Origin: Mediterraneibacter agrestimuris
GTDB taxonomy: Bacteria; Bacillota; Clostridia; Lachnospirales; Lachnospiraceae
Assembly (NCBI RefSeq): GCF_943193195.1
Contig: NZ_CALPDG010000003.1
Location: 1 to 64,000, forward strand
DNA: 64,000 bases
Direction of reading: 5' to 3'
Of the stretch, positions 47,460 through 56,002 are shown piece after piece. The first letter of the stretch is position 1. Each line of letters begins with the position of its first letter. The notes under the pieces were generated by a model. It saw only the letters and a program-made list of their open reading frames with translations. It did not search any database and was not told the DNA's origin. The translations under genes were made by a program, and so were the position numbers.

Positions 47460-49229
47460 ATGAAAAAGAAGTTCCAGATAGAATGGCGATGGTGGAAACA
47501 GCATAATATTCGGGAACAGATTTTCTACTCTATGCTTTTTCTTACCATTTTGGCGGTTGGGATCTTGGGAACGGTTTCCTATTATGCAACAAGTGCTGCA
47601 ATTGAACGGAATTACCGTTTGTCTTATGAGGTTGCCATGCAGAATTCCAGCCGGGTCTTGGATCTGAAGCTGAAATCTATTGTAGAAAAGGTCAGGGATA
47701 TTCTGTCAGACAGGCAGTTGGCAAAAATGCTGGACGGGACGCGTGAGTATGACGACAATGAATTTTTACTTGCGGATCAAAAGATATTGGATAGCATACT
47801 GGATAATATAACCTATCAGGAACAATACGTAAACAGTGTGGCAGTTATGGATTTTCACGGACATTATTATTTTGCAAATAATATCCGTTCAGGAACGTAT
47901 GAGTATTATAATCATTACAGAACTTATGATTATCAGGCGGAAGAGTGGTACATTGAAACAGAAAGGGCAAGCGGACGGGAAGTATACTGGGGGAAGGGCG
48001 TGCTTGGAGGAACAGAAGGGGGAGATGAGTTCTGTATGACGAAGCTGATGAACAGTCCTTCCACAGGAAAGCCGATGGGATGTATTGTCGTAACTATGAG
48101 TAAAAATATGCTGGGGACCTCCCTTGTCAAGACGGATGAGGGGTATGATACCAGTTCTTATATGATCGTGGATGAGAAGCATGGGCTGCTCCCTGCTTAT
48201 ACAACGGGTGAAAAGGAAGCGCAGGAGAAGATTCTGGAGGCTTATTCCGGAGGGGATGAGAGGCGGTATATGTTCAGCACTGCGCGGAATACAACAACGG
48301 ACTGGCGGTTTGTCAATGTTATAGAGAAAAATGAACTCAGTACCACAAGTCGTTATCTGCGGAATGTAGTGTTTCTGTTGGGTGGGGTTCTGGTTTTATT
48401 AGGGTTCATTCTGGCACGTATGCTTTCTGAAACAATTACAAAGCCGCTGAAGCAGCTGGAACAGACGATTTATGATGTAGGAGAGGGGGAGCGGCATGTT
48501 TCAGCCGTGTTTGATGACAGTGAGGTAGGGCGCATTGGGAATAAATTCAAAGAAATGGTCAATACCAATCTGGAATTGTCCGAACATCTGATGGCGACAA
48601 AGCTCAATGAAAGGGAAGCAGAACTACTTCTTTTGCAGTCGCAGATCAATCCTCATTTTTTATATAATACATTGGATTCTATCTACTGTGTCGCTATGAT
48701 CCATGGAGACGATCAGATTGGAGAGATGATATTGGCTCTGTCCAATAATTTTAAGCTGGCTTTGAACCGCGGGGAGAAATATATTTCCGTTGAAAATTCA
48801 GTCCGCGGGGTAGAAGAATATATGAAACTGCAAAACATGCGCTACAATAATCGTTTTGATCTGCAGATTCAGGTGGATCCGGAGATGATGCCACAGCGGA
48901 TTATTACATTTATCCTGCAGCCTTTTGTGGAAAATTCAGTATATCACGGATTAGAACCGAAGATAGGAAAAGGAAAGGTCCGGCTTTCCGGCGTCAGAAA
49001 AGAAGGTAGTCTGGTCTTTCAGATTATAGATGATGGTGTGGGAATTGCCGATCTTTCTAAGCTGGAATCAGGGTATGGAATTCGGAATGTGAAGGAGAGG
49101 ATACAATTAAATTATGGTCCGCAGTATGGGGTGGAGTTTGCAAGCACACCGGGAGAAGGGACTACGGTTACCATTACAATACCAGAAGGGACGGAGGCGC
49201 AGGAATATGTACCGACTAGTAGTAATTGA
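47460..49229 (+). CDS. YesM-type sensor histidine kinase
   Basis: A 589-residue membrane kinase. One TM helix near the N-terminus (FYSMLFLTILAVGILGTVSY) and a second near residue 310 (VVFLLGGVLVLLGFILAR) enclose a dCACHE-like extracellular sensor. A HAMP domain, the His_kinase motif INPHFLYNTLDSI and an HATPase domain (FVENSVYHGLEP, GVGIADLSKLESGYGI) follow. ATG 47460 has GGGGAGG upstream; ATG 47427 does not. It overlaps the response regulator gene. YesMN systems commonly sense extracellular saccharides and activate adjacent CUT1 transporter genes. Confidence 0.92.
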   Translation: MKKKFQIEWRWWKQHNIREQIFYSMLFLTILAVGILGTVSYYATSAAIERNYRLSYEVAMQNSSRVLDLKLKSIVEKVRDILSDRQLAKMLDGTREYDDNEFLLADQKILDSILDNITYQEQYVNSVAVMDFHGHYYFANNIRSGTYEYYNHYRTYDYQAEEWYIETERASGREVYWGKGVLGGTEGGDEFCMTKLMNSPSTGKPMGCIVVTMSKNMLGTSLVKTDEGYDTSSYMIVDEKHGLLPAYTTGEKEAQEKILEAYSGGDERRYMFSTARNTTTDWRFVNVIEKNELSTTSRYLRNVVFLLGGVLVLLGFILARMLSETITKPLKQLEQTIYDVGEGERHVSAVFDDSEVGRIGNKFKEMVNTNLELSEHLMATKLNEREAELLLLQSQINPHFLYNTLDSIYCVAMIHGDDQIGEMILALSNNFKLALNRGEKYISVENSVRGVEEYMKLQNMRYNNRFDLQIQVDPEMMPQRIITFILQPFVENSVYHGLEPKIGKGKVRLSGVRKEGSLVFQIIDDGVGIADLSKLESGYGIRNVKERIQLNYGPQYGVEFASTPGEGTTVTITIPEGTEAQEYVPTSSN

Positions 49230-50271
49230 CGATGAATATATCGTAGTGGAGGGAATTAGGGCGATGATCGCCCGGAAGAGGATGAACTACGAAGTGGTAG
49301 GCTGTGCCTATGACGGGATTCATGCGCTGGAAGTGATTCAGGAAACGAAGCCGGATCTGGTCATCACAGACATCAGGATCCCGGGGATGGATGGGCTGTC
49401 CATGATAGAGCAGGCGAAAGAGCTTTGTGAGGATACAGCATTTATCGTGATCAGCGGATATATGGAATTTGAATATGCGAGGAAGGCACTGCAGCTTGGC
49501 GTTATGGGGTATATTGATAAACCAATCAGTATCGACAAGCTGAATGAAGCCCTGGAACGTGTGGAGAAGGAATATTTTCAGACAAGGGAAGAGAAGAATA
49601 TCTTTGAGAAGAACCGACAAAGAGCAGATGAACTGAACAGCATTATGGAGAAAAGTATACACTGTCTGATCGAGAAGAATGCAGGAGAATTTGCACGCTG
49701 TACGCAGAGTGCTTTGGATAAGCTGGACGAGATGTATCCTGAACTGACAGAATACCGCAGAGAAACATACAAATTTGTCTGTGTGCTTTGTGATATCCTG
49801 ATGGAGAGTAAGAAAAACACGCAGCATGAAAATCTGGTTTCTTTTCATGAGATGGAAAAGAAGGAATCAAGGGAAGAGGCGCGGCAGTATGCGGAATCTG
49901 TGCTGTCAGTCCTGGGTAAATATATTGAGGCAGATAAAACAAAGAGAGGACATGGAACTATACTGGAACTACTGTCTTATATAGAAGCACATTACAACGA
50001 GGATATCGGGCTAAATGAACTGGCAGATATGGTGAAGATGAACACGACATACTTAAGCGTGCTCTTTAAGAGTGAGGTGGGGATGTCTTATGTTAAATAC
50101 CTGACCAGAATCCGGGTTGATAAAGCAAAGGAGCTTTTGAGGGAAGGATATAAGGTGTATGAGGTCAGTGAGATGGTAGGGTATAATAATTACCGTTATT
50201 TCAGTGATATTTTCAAGAAATATACAGGACAGACACCTAATACATATAAGAGCAGCGTATGGGGAGAATAG
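49207..50271 (+). CDS. YesN-type AraC response regulator
   Basis: A 354-residue regulator. The receiver domain begins MYRLVVIDDEYIVVEGIRAM, the phospho-acceptor is in LVITDIRIPGMDG and the lysine in YIDKPIS. A helical linker leads to a C-terminal AraC double HTH (LNELADMVKMNTTYLSVLFK, VSEMVGYNNYRYFSDIFKKY). ATG 49207 has GGAGG upstream and overlaps the kinase gene by 23 bp. It is the last gene of the ABC/GH operon and probably its activator. Confidence 0.93.
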   Translation: MYRLVVIDDEYIVVEGIRAMIARKRMNYEVVGCAYDGIHALEVIQETKPDLVITDIRIPGMDGLSMIEQAKELCEDTAFIVISGYMEFEYARKALQLGVMGYIDKPISIDKLNEALERVEKEYFQTREEKNIFEKNRQRADELNSIMEKSIHCLIEKNAGEFARCTQSALDKLDEMYPELTEYRRETYKFVCVLCDILMESKKNTQHENLVSFHEMEKKESREEARQYAESVLSVLGKYIEADKTKRGHGTILELLSYIEAHYNEDIGLNELADMVKMNTTYLSVLFKSEVGMSYVKYLTRIRVDKAKELLREGYKVYEVSEMVGYNNYRYFSDIFKKYTGQTPNTYKSSVWGE

Positions 50272-50327
50272 TAACAGTTCAGTATAGGAGTTTGCACTTG
50301 CTGCAAACTCCGTAAAAATGCGTGATG
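50271..50327. repeat. Dispersed hairpin repeat, copy 2
   Basis: GTAACAGTTCAG (50271-50282) leads into the 46-nt unit shared with 23320-23365. The hairpin GGAGTTTGCA / TGCAAACTCC has a loop of CTTGC, followed by CGTAAAAATG. It directly follows the yesN-type stop codon. The stem is perfect over 10 bp. Confidence 0.7.
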
Positions 50328-50417
50328 GGAAAATAAGGAAGAACTTTCTTTTTTTATTGAAGTAGTTTAAAGATTTTATTATAATGAAACATGATAAATT
50401 AAAAGAAGGTATGCTGT

Positions 50418-51443
50418 ATGAAAATAAAAATGGCAGATGTTGCAAGATATCTTGGACTTTCAAAAGCAACAGTATCGTTGGCAGTGAATGGAAAACCGGG
50501 GGTGAATCCGCAGACAAAAGAAAGGATTTTCCGTTGTATTGAAGAAATGGAAAGAAATGGCGGTGTAATTCCGGAAAATTCGCCGCTGTGCCGGGAACAA
50601 TCTCCACAATTAATTAAGGTTGTGATTTTCAACCGGCGGAAGTCTGTAGTCTGTGACCCGGAGATGGATTTATGGAGCGGCGTTCTCCGTACCTTTGATA
50701 AGGAGGTGAGAAAGCGGGGATATTTATATGGATTGACCTATTTTAATGAGAACGCAGAGGATATACAGCGTATCGTTGAAGAATGTAATTTGGACATAGT
50801 AGCCGGAGTGGTGTTATTCGGGACAGAACTGGATGCGGAAGATTATGAATTTTTGAAGTATATTCAAAAGCCAATGGTTATTTATGATTATGAAATGCCG
50901 GACGGTTCTTGCAGCTCCGTTTGTATAGACAATGGACGGGCGGCGGAAATGGCGGTGGAACAACTACTTAAAGCCGGAGTATTGGAGATTCGTTATCTTG
51001 GGACTGAAAAAAATATTTATAATTTTCAAAAACGGCGGGAAGGATTTTTAAATGCATTACTAAAAGCCGGAAAGCCGCCGAAAAAGGATGAAATCATATT
51101 ACTTGGAAGCTCTATCGGAGAGATTACAGAACGGGTTACAGAGTATCTGGCTGATACGGCATTGCCGGATGCTTTTGTAATGGAAAATTATCAGGTGTCA
51201 ATTGCTGTTTTGACGGCGGTGCGGAAGCTGAGGATTGCTGTGCCGAAAAAATTAAAGCTGATAGGAATTGATGAGATACCTGAGTATATTTTATCAGACT
51301 TTCAGTTGACGCAGATACGCATACCGCATGAAGAAAGAGCAGCAATGACGATTGACCTTTTGGATCGGGAAATATCACAGTCATGGAAAGCAAAAATGAA
51401 AGCATTTGTATTGCCGGAGTTGTTGAAAGGTGAAAGTATATAG
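50418..51443 (+). CDS. LacI-family transcriptional regulator
   Basis: A 341-residue repressor-type protein. The N-terminal HTH and hinge read MADVARYLGLSKATVSLAVN followed by GKPGVNPQTKERI. A periplasmic-binding-like sensor domain follows (AGVVLFGTELDAEDYEFLKY, KLRIAVPKKLKLIGIDEIPE, LTQIRIPHEERAAMTIDLL). It is upstream of and codirectional with the symporter and the second GH140-like gene, which are its likely targets. The terminator at 51450-51502 separates them. Confidence 0.9.
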   Translation: MKIKMADVARYLGLSKATVSLAVNGKPGVNPQTKERIFRCIEEMERNGGVIPENSPLCREQSPQLIKVVIFNRRKSVVCDPEMDLWSGVLRTFDKEVRKRGYLYGLTYFNENAEDIQRIVEECNLDIVAGVVLFGTELDAEDYEFLKYIQKPMVIYDYEMPDGSCSSVCIDNGRAAEMAVEQLLKAGVLEIRYLGTEKNIYNFQKRREGFLNALLKAGKPPKKDEIILLGSSIGEITERVTEYLADTALPDAFVMENYQVSIAVLTAVRKLRIAVPKKLKLIGIDEIPEYILSDFQLTQIRIPHEERAAMTIDLLDREISQSWKAKMKAFVLPELLKGESI

Positions 51444-51449
51444 AAAATG

Positions 51450-51502
51450 AAAAGACTTTTGTTTAAATAAATTAAATTTTTGTTTGAACAGAAGTCTTTT
51501 TT
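51450..51502 (+). terminator. Terminator of the LacI-family gene
   Basis: AAAAGACTT pairs with AAGTCTTTT, with further pairing of TTGTTTAAA and TTTGAACAG inside, followed by a T run. Confidence 0.75.
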
Positions 51503-51615
51503 ATGTCATTTTTTACAAAAAATTTTAAAAGTGTTTATTAAAAATGCAGAAATGATAAAAATGGATAAAAATGAGTTGAAATATGCATACAATAACGTTA
51601 AAATAAATGCATAAA

Positions 51616-51631
51616 GTTTAATTAATTAAAC
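51616..51631 (+). promoter_or_regulatory. 16-bp perfect palindrome upstream of the GPH symporter gene
   Basis: GTTTAATTAATTAAAC is fully self-complementary and lies 110 bp before the symporter start in AT-rich sequence (51503-51740 has no gene). It could be the operator of the LacI protein encoded just upstream; the lack of a central CG makes this uncertain. Confidence 0.4.
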
Positions 51632-51740
51632 AAAACAAAAAGCTGCTTAAACAATTATAAAAAGATTTGATTCCAGAAATTATGAAAAGTGACAATGGAG
51701 AATCTTATCAGGAAAAGAGGAAAGGATAGGAACTAGAATT

Positions 51741-53120
51741 ATGAAAATGATGAATACAGATCCAAACAGTTACAGCGGTGAGAATCGGTCATTACATATG
51801 AAAGAGCGAATCGGTTATGGTGTCGGTGACTTTGCAAACAATATGATGTTTGCGCCGGTCAATTCTTTTTTTACGTACTTTTTAACTAATGTGGCAGGAC
51901 TCGGGGCAGGTGTGGTCGGAACTATGCTGCTGATTTCCAGATTGCTGGACGGAGTCAGCGATCTGATCGTGGGAACCCTGATGGAAAAAATCCACAGTAA
52001 ACACGGAAAAGCAAGACCGTGGCTGCTTTGGTGGTGTGTACCGTTTGCTGTATCACTGGTTTTAATGTTCAGTGCGCCGGATTTTGGTACAACAGGAAAG
52101 GTTGTATATGCATTTCTGACCTATAATCTGGCAGTAACGATCGTGTATACTGCGATTAATCTGCCTTTCGGTTCTCTGGCGGCATTGATGACAAAGAATC
52201 AGATAGAGCGTGGATATCTGAATATTTCAAAAATGGTATTTGCATTCGGAGGAGGCATGGTGATCAATGCGGCAACATTGCCGCTGGTAAAGTTTTTTGG
52301 GAATGATTCTCTTGCATGGCAGAAAACTTTTCTGATTTATGGCGCGGCAGCAATTATTTTATTTCTGATTGTATTCTTTACAACAAAAGAAGCGGTAACA
52401 GAAACGGCAGAAGAAAAGGGGACAGCAGAAAAGATTAATATCAAAAAGGCATTGATCAGTTTGCTGAAAAATAAGTACTGGTTACAGCTGCTCGGTATTT
52501 TCTTCTTAAATAGTATGGTGAATGCATTTATTGGTGTAAATGTATACTATGCGCAGTATGTTATGGATGACACCAGTCTTGTGGGAACACTGTCACTGTT
52601 CCAGAATATTGCTTCATTTGCGTCATTTGCCTGTTGTACAGCGCTCATCCGTAAAGCGGGCAAACAGAAAATCGCAGTCAGCGGTGTGGTATGTTCCTTT
52701 ATTGGTTATGCAATGGTGCTGCTGAATCCAACGAGCTATGCGGTTCTGTATACCTCAGCAGTAATTAAAGGCGTGGGAAATGCAGCATTGTCAGGCGTGA
52801 TATATGGAATGCTGGCAGATACAGTTGAGTATAATGACTGGAATTCAGGAATCCGCGCAGAAGGGCTGGTGTTCAGTGCAAACTCAATTGGAGCAAAAGT
52901 TGGTTCTGGCATCGGTTCTGCCTTGCTTGGATGGATTCTGGCAGCATTCGGATTTGTGAGTTCTTCAGCAGTACAGCCGGAATCTGCAATCAACGGAATC
53001 CGTGTAATTTTCCTATATGTTCCGCTGGTAGTATTTGCTGTGATGTTTGTGATCCTGTTGTTTTATAAATTGGATAAAGAGTATGATGGAATTGTGAAAG
53101 AGTTGGGAGAAAGAAAATGA
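51741..53120 (+). CDS. GPH-family glycoside/pentoside/hexuronide symporter
   Basis: A 459-residue MFS transporter with 12 predicted membrane segments. The GPH signatures are ERIGYGVGDFANNMMFAPVN, LLDGVSDLIVGTLMEKIHSK with HGKARPWLLW, and GMLADTVEYNDWNSGIRAEG. These are cation-coupled importers of mono- and small oligosaccharides or glycosides. Translation is coupled to the GH140-like gene by an ATGA overlap, so the imported compound is probably the substrate of that enzyme. Confidence 0.92.
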   Translation: MKMMNTDPNSYSGENRSLHMKERIGYGVGDFANNMMFAPVNSFFTYFLTNVAGLGAGVVGTMLLISRLLDGVSDLIVGTLMEKIHSKHGKARPWLLWWCVPFAVSLVLMFSAPDFGTTGKVVYAFLTYNLAVTIVYTAINLPFGSLAALMTKNQIERGYLNISKMVFAFGGGMVINAATLPLVKFFGNDSLAWQKTFLIYGAAAIILFLIVFFTTKEAVTETAEEKGTAEKINIKKALISLLKNKYWLQLLGIFFLNSMVNAFIGVNVYYAQYVMDDTSLVGTLSLFQNIASFASFACCTALIRKAGKQKIAVSGVVCSFIGYAMVLLNPTSYAVLYTSAVIKGVGNAALSGVIYGMLADTVEYNDWNSGIRAEGLVFSANSIGAKVGSGIGSALLGWILAAFGFVSSSAVQPESAINGIRVIFLYVPLVVFAVMFVILLFYKLDKEYDGIVKELGERK

Positions 53121-54625
53121 TCTTAAAAAAATTAACAGAACAATATAAAATTTTTGAAGTTGAATTAAGTGGGACAGCGGAGGGAAATCCGTATCAGGAT
53201 ATCTGGTTGAAGGCATTATTTACAAATGGGACTGACACAGCAGAAGTTAATGGATTTTACTGTGGAGACGGTGTATACAAAGTGCGGTTTATGCCAGGAG
53301 CTCAGGGAAGTTGGACGGCGGTTACAAAATCAAACGACGCGACTTTGAATGGTGTAGAGCTTAACTGTGACTGTACATCAGCATCGGAAGGAAACCACGG
53401 ACGTGTCAGATTGCTAAGTGAGGTGCTGCCGAAGAGTATGTCATCGGATGAATCTAAATTCCATTTTGCATATGAAGACAAAACCCGGTTTCAGCCTTTC
53501 GGAACGACCTGCTATGCGTGGATTAATCAGCCGGAAGAGATACAGGAACAGACATTGGAAACATTGAAAAAAGCCCCCTTTAACAAAGTGCGGATGTGCA
53601 TTTTCCCGAAATATTATACATATAACACAACTAATCCGGAATGCTATCCATTTGAAGGTAACGAAGAAGATGGGTTTGATTTCACACGCTTTAATCCGGT
53701 ATTCTGGGATAAGCTGGAGAAACGGATTGCACAATTGGATGAATTGGGCATTGAGGCAGATATTATTCTTCTGCATCCTTATGATAAGTGGGGATTTGCA
53801 AAGATGGACAAAGGGACAGATCTTTTTTATTTGAAATATGCGGTGGATCGTCTGTGTCATTTCAAAAATGTATGGTGGTCTATGGCAAATGAATTTGACC
53901 TGCTTCCATGGAAATCTGTTGAGGATTGGGAAATGTATGCCCGTGTTGTGATGGGAAGAGATTCCTACGGACATCTTCGTTCTATTCACAACTGTGTGAC
54001 AATGTACGACCAGACCCGCCCGTGGATCACCCACGTCAGTGTACAGAGAATTGATGTGTACAAGACTGCAGAAATGGTCAGTGAGTGGAGAGCATTGTAT
54101 CAAAAACCAATTGTTGTGGATGAATGTGCCTACGAAGGAAATATCAATTTTGGCTGGGGTAATATTTCCGGTGAAGAAATGACGAGACGATTCTGGGAAG
54201 GATGTATTCGCGGCGGATATCTGTCACACGGAGAGGTGTATGTACAACATAAGCAAATCTGGTGGGCGCACGGCGGAAAACTGCATGGAACATGCCCGGA
54301 GAGAATTGCATTTTTAAAAGAAATTATGAAGGATGTTCCGGCAGATGCGGCTCCGCTAAAACTTACCCCAGAGAATCATGAGGCGAACTGGGATGTGCCG
54401 TGTTTGTGTAAAGAAGAGGATAATTCCTATTTTTTGTATTACTTTGGATTTTTGAAACCGTCTTTTAGAACCTATGAACTACCAGAGGGATGTGAATTTG
54501 AAATAGAACTGATTGATACATGGAATATGACAGTGAAGAAGCTGCCGGGAGTGTATAGCGGAAGTATCCGAGTGGAGCTGCCGGAGAAGCAGTATATGGC
54601 GATTCGGATGAAAAGAATGAAATAG
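53117..54625 (+). CDS. GH140-like (DUF5060/DUF4038/DUF5605) glycoside hydrolase, paralog 2
   Basis: A 502-residue cytoplasmic enzyme with the same layout as the 41090 product. The N-terminal domain has FEVELSGTAEGNPYQDIWLK. The barrel has FAYEDKTRFQPFGTTCYAWI, presumed acid/base Glu259 in WWSMANEFD and nucleophile Glu336 in KPIVVDECAYEGN, then NFGWGNISGEE. The C-terminal beta domain has IELIDTWNMTVKKLPG. No signal peptide. It overlaps the symporter gene and lies beside the isomerase/transketolase/kinase operon, which supports apiosidase activity on a transported glycoside. Biochemical proof is lacking. Confidence 0.75.
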   Translation: MILKKLTEQYKIFEVELSGTAEGNPYQDIWLKALFTNGTDTAEVNGFYCGDGVYKVRFMPGAQGSWTAVTKSNDATLNGVELNCDCTSASEGNHGRVRLLSEVLPKSMSSDESKFHFAYEDKTRFQPFGTTCYAWINQPEEIQEQTLETLKKAPFNKVRMCIFPKYYTYNTTNPECYPFEGNEEDGFDFTRFNPVFWDKLEKRIAQLDELGIEADIILLHPYDKWGFAKMDKGTDLFYLKYAVDRLCHFKNVWWSMANEFDLLPWKSVEDWEMYARVVMGRDSYGHLRSIHNCVTMYDQTRPWITHVSVQRIDVYKTAEMVSEWRALYQKPIVVDECAYEGNINFGWGNISGEEMTRRFWEGCIRGGYLSHGEVYVQHKQIWWAHGGKLHGTCPERIAFLKEIMKDVPADAAPLKLTPENHEANWDVPCLCKEEDNSYFLYYFGFLKPSFRTYELPEGCEFEIELIDTWNMTVKKLPGVYSGSIRVELPEKQYMAIRMKRMK

Positions 54626-54660
54626 CAGATACATAATTTTTATATACCGGATGATTATCA

Positions 54661-54700
54661 AAAGAAAGGGGGATGGTTCCAGATTGCCCCTTTCTTTTTT
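54661..54700. terminator. Bidirectional terminator between GH140-like paralog 2 and LacI
   Basis: AAAGAAAGGGG (54661-54671) pairs exactly with CCCCTTTCTTT (54687-54697), with a T run on the plus strand and TTTTGAT on the minus strand. Confidence 0.9.
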
Positions 54701-54708
54701 TAGAATCA

Positions 54709-55716
54709 TTATGAGGAATGTCTTTTTATCAAATGCGTTGCAATTTCAATTTTCACAGGAGTGGTCTTTTTTTTCTCTAACAGTTCAGCAATCCGTTTTG
54801 CTGCAAGTTTTCCCATTTCATGTTTTGGTACGTGCACAGTACTCAGACTTGGTTCCACAATATTACTGAAAGAAATATTATCAAAACCTACAATTGCCAC
54901 ATCTTCTGGGATTCGGTAACCTTTTGCTTTTAAAGCGCGCATAACGCCAACGGCAATTAAATCATTATCTGCAAAATAGCATCGTGCCAGTTCGTCTCTA
55001 CGTTCCAGAATTTCCATCATGTCAGAAAACGCGCCTTCAACAGAGGGGGTCAGCCGGTGGACGACAGATTTGGAGGTGGACATGCCGCCTGTACGGATTG
55101 CATTATAGAAACCGGAAGCCCGCTCCTCAAAATTTCCAATTGGATAAGAGGAACGTAAGTAGCCAGGCTGCTGTCCGGTTCGCCGGATTAAGTAGGAAGT
55201 AGCGAGATAGGCGCCCTGGACGTTGTTGATCAGTACATAATTTGTCTGAACGGTTTCAAAATAAGTGTCCAGAAGTACAACCGGAATCGGAAGAGCTTTG
55301 AAATGGCGGAAGTCCTCTGCATTCATTTCTGTTCCAAGTAAAATGATTCCGCAGCAGTCCGAATACTGAATATCTTCAATCTGTGCCGGCAGTGTTTCTT
55401 CATCATCATATACATATCGAATATTCATTTTATATCCGGCTTCTTTACAGCCCTCATTGATTCCATCTGATAATTGAGAAAAGAAAGGGGTATCGGCAAC
55501 AACTGCGCCGTGTTTCTTGTAAATGACAAAATAAATGCTGCCACTGGCTTGTTTTTTCATGGAAATACGTGAAAAATCATAGCCGTTTTTTTCAGCTTCA
55601 TCCAAAATCATCCGCCGTGTTTCTTGACTAACGCCTGGCTTGTTGTTTAATGCCATGGAGACAGCGGCTGCGGACAGACCTAATTTTTCTGCCAGTTGTT
55701 TGGCAGTAATACTCAT
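54709..55716 (-). CDS. LacI-family transcriptional regulator of the putative apiose operon
   Basis: A 335-residue LacI repressor. The N-terminus MSITAKQLAEKLGLSAAAVS followed by MALNNKPGVSQETRRMI is the HTH and hinge. The sensor domain has GIILLGTEMNAEDFRHFKAL, DEDVAIVGFDNI-like IPEDVAIVGFDNISFSN and LSTVHVPKHEMGKLAAKRIA. It is divergent from the isomerase operon at 56003, the classical position for a local repressor. The 286-bp divergent region holds repeated ATTAAGT boxes. It also closely parallels the LacI protein at 50418. Confidence 0.92.
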   Translation of the reverse strand: MSITAKQLAEKLGLSAAAVSMALNNKPGVSQETRRMILDEAEKNGYDFSRISMKKQASGSIYFVIYKKHGAVVADTPFFSQLSDGINEGCKEAGYKMNIRYVYDDEETLPAQIEDIQYSDCCGIILLGTEMNAEDFRHFKALPIPVVLLDTYFETVQTNYVLINNVQGAYLATSYLIRRTGQQPGYLRSSYPIGNFEERASGFYNAIRTGGMSTSKSVVHRLTPSVEGAFSDMMEILERRDELARCYFADNDLIAVGVMRALKAKGYRIPEDVAIVGFDNISFSNIVEPSLSTVHVPKHEMGKLAAKRIAELLEKKKTTPVKIEIATHLIKRHSS

Positions 55717-55743
55717 CGCTGTACACCTCCGTTTTATATTTTC

Positions 55744-55761
55744 GTTACTGTGCGCAGTAAC
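55744..55761. repeat. Short GTTACTG palindrome
   Basis: GTTACTG-TGCG-CAGTAAC, followed about 30 bp later by CTGAACTGTCAC. It belongs to the same word family as the other intergenic palindromes (17094, 27926, 50271). Confidence 0.5.
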
Positions 55762-55805
55762 ATATTTTAAAATTTTTACGCTGAACTGTCACACATATTT
55801 ACTGA

Positions 55806-55908
55806 ATTAAGTATAAATTACTTGGTTATAACAATCAATAGTTAAGCTAATAATTAAGTAAAAAACACTTAATAAATTAAAGAAATTAAGTTCCAGGCAG
55901 AATATAAT
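55806..55908 (+). promoter_or_regulatory. Promoter region of the putative apiose operon with ATTAAGT boxes
   Basis: ATTAAGT-N7-ACTT occurs at 55806-55823 and again as ATTAAGT-N7-ACTTAAT at 55853-55873, with a third ATTAAGT at 55885-55891. TATAAT is at 55903-55908 without a good -35. An inverted repeat GTTTCAA...TTGAAAC with inner CACTG/CAGTG follows at 55935-55970 in the leader. The boxes are candidate operators for the divergent LacI protein. Confidence 0.45.
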
Positions 55909-56002
55909 CTAAGCATAAAGTTGAAGAGGAAACTGTTTCAAACACTGGGATCTGGCAGTGATATTGAAACAATCTGCGTAAGTAAAAAAGGAGGAACCGA
56001 TA

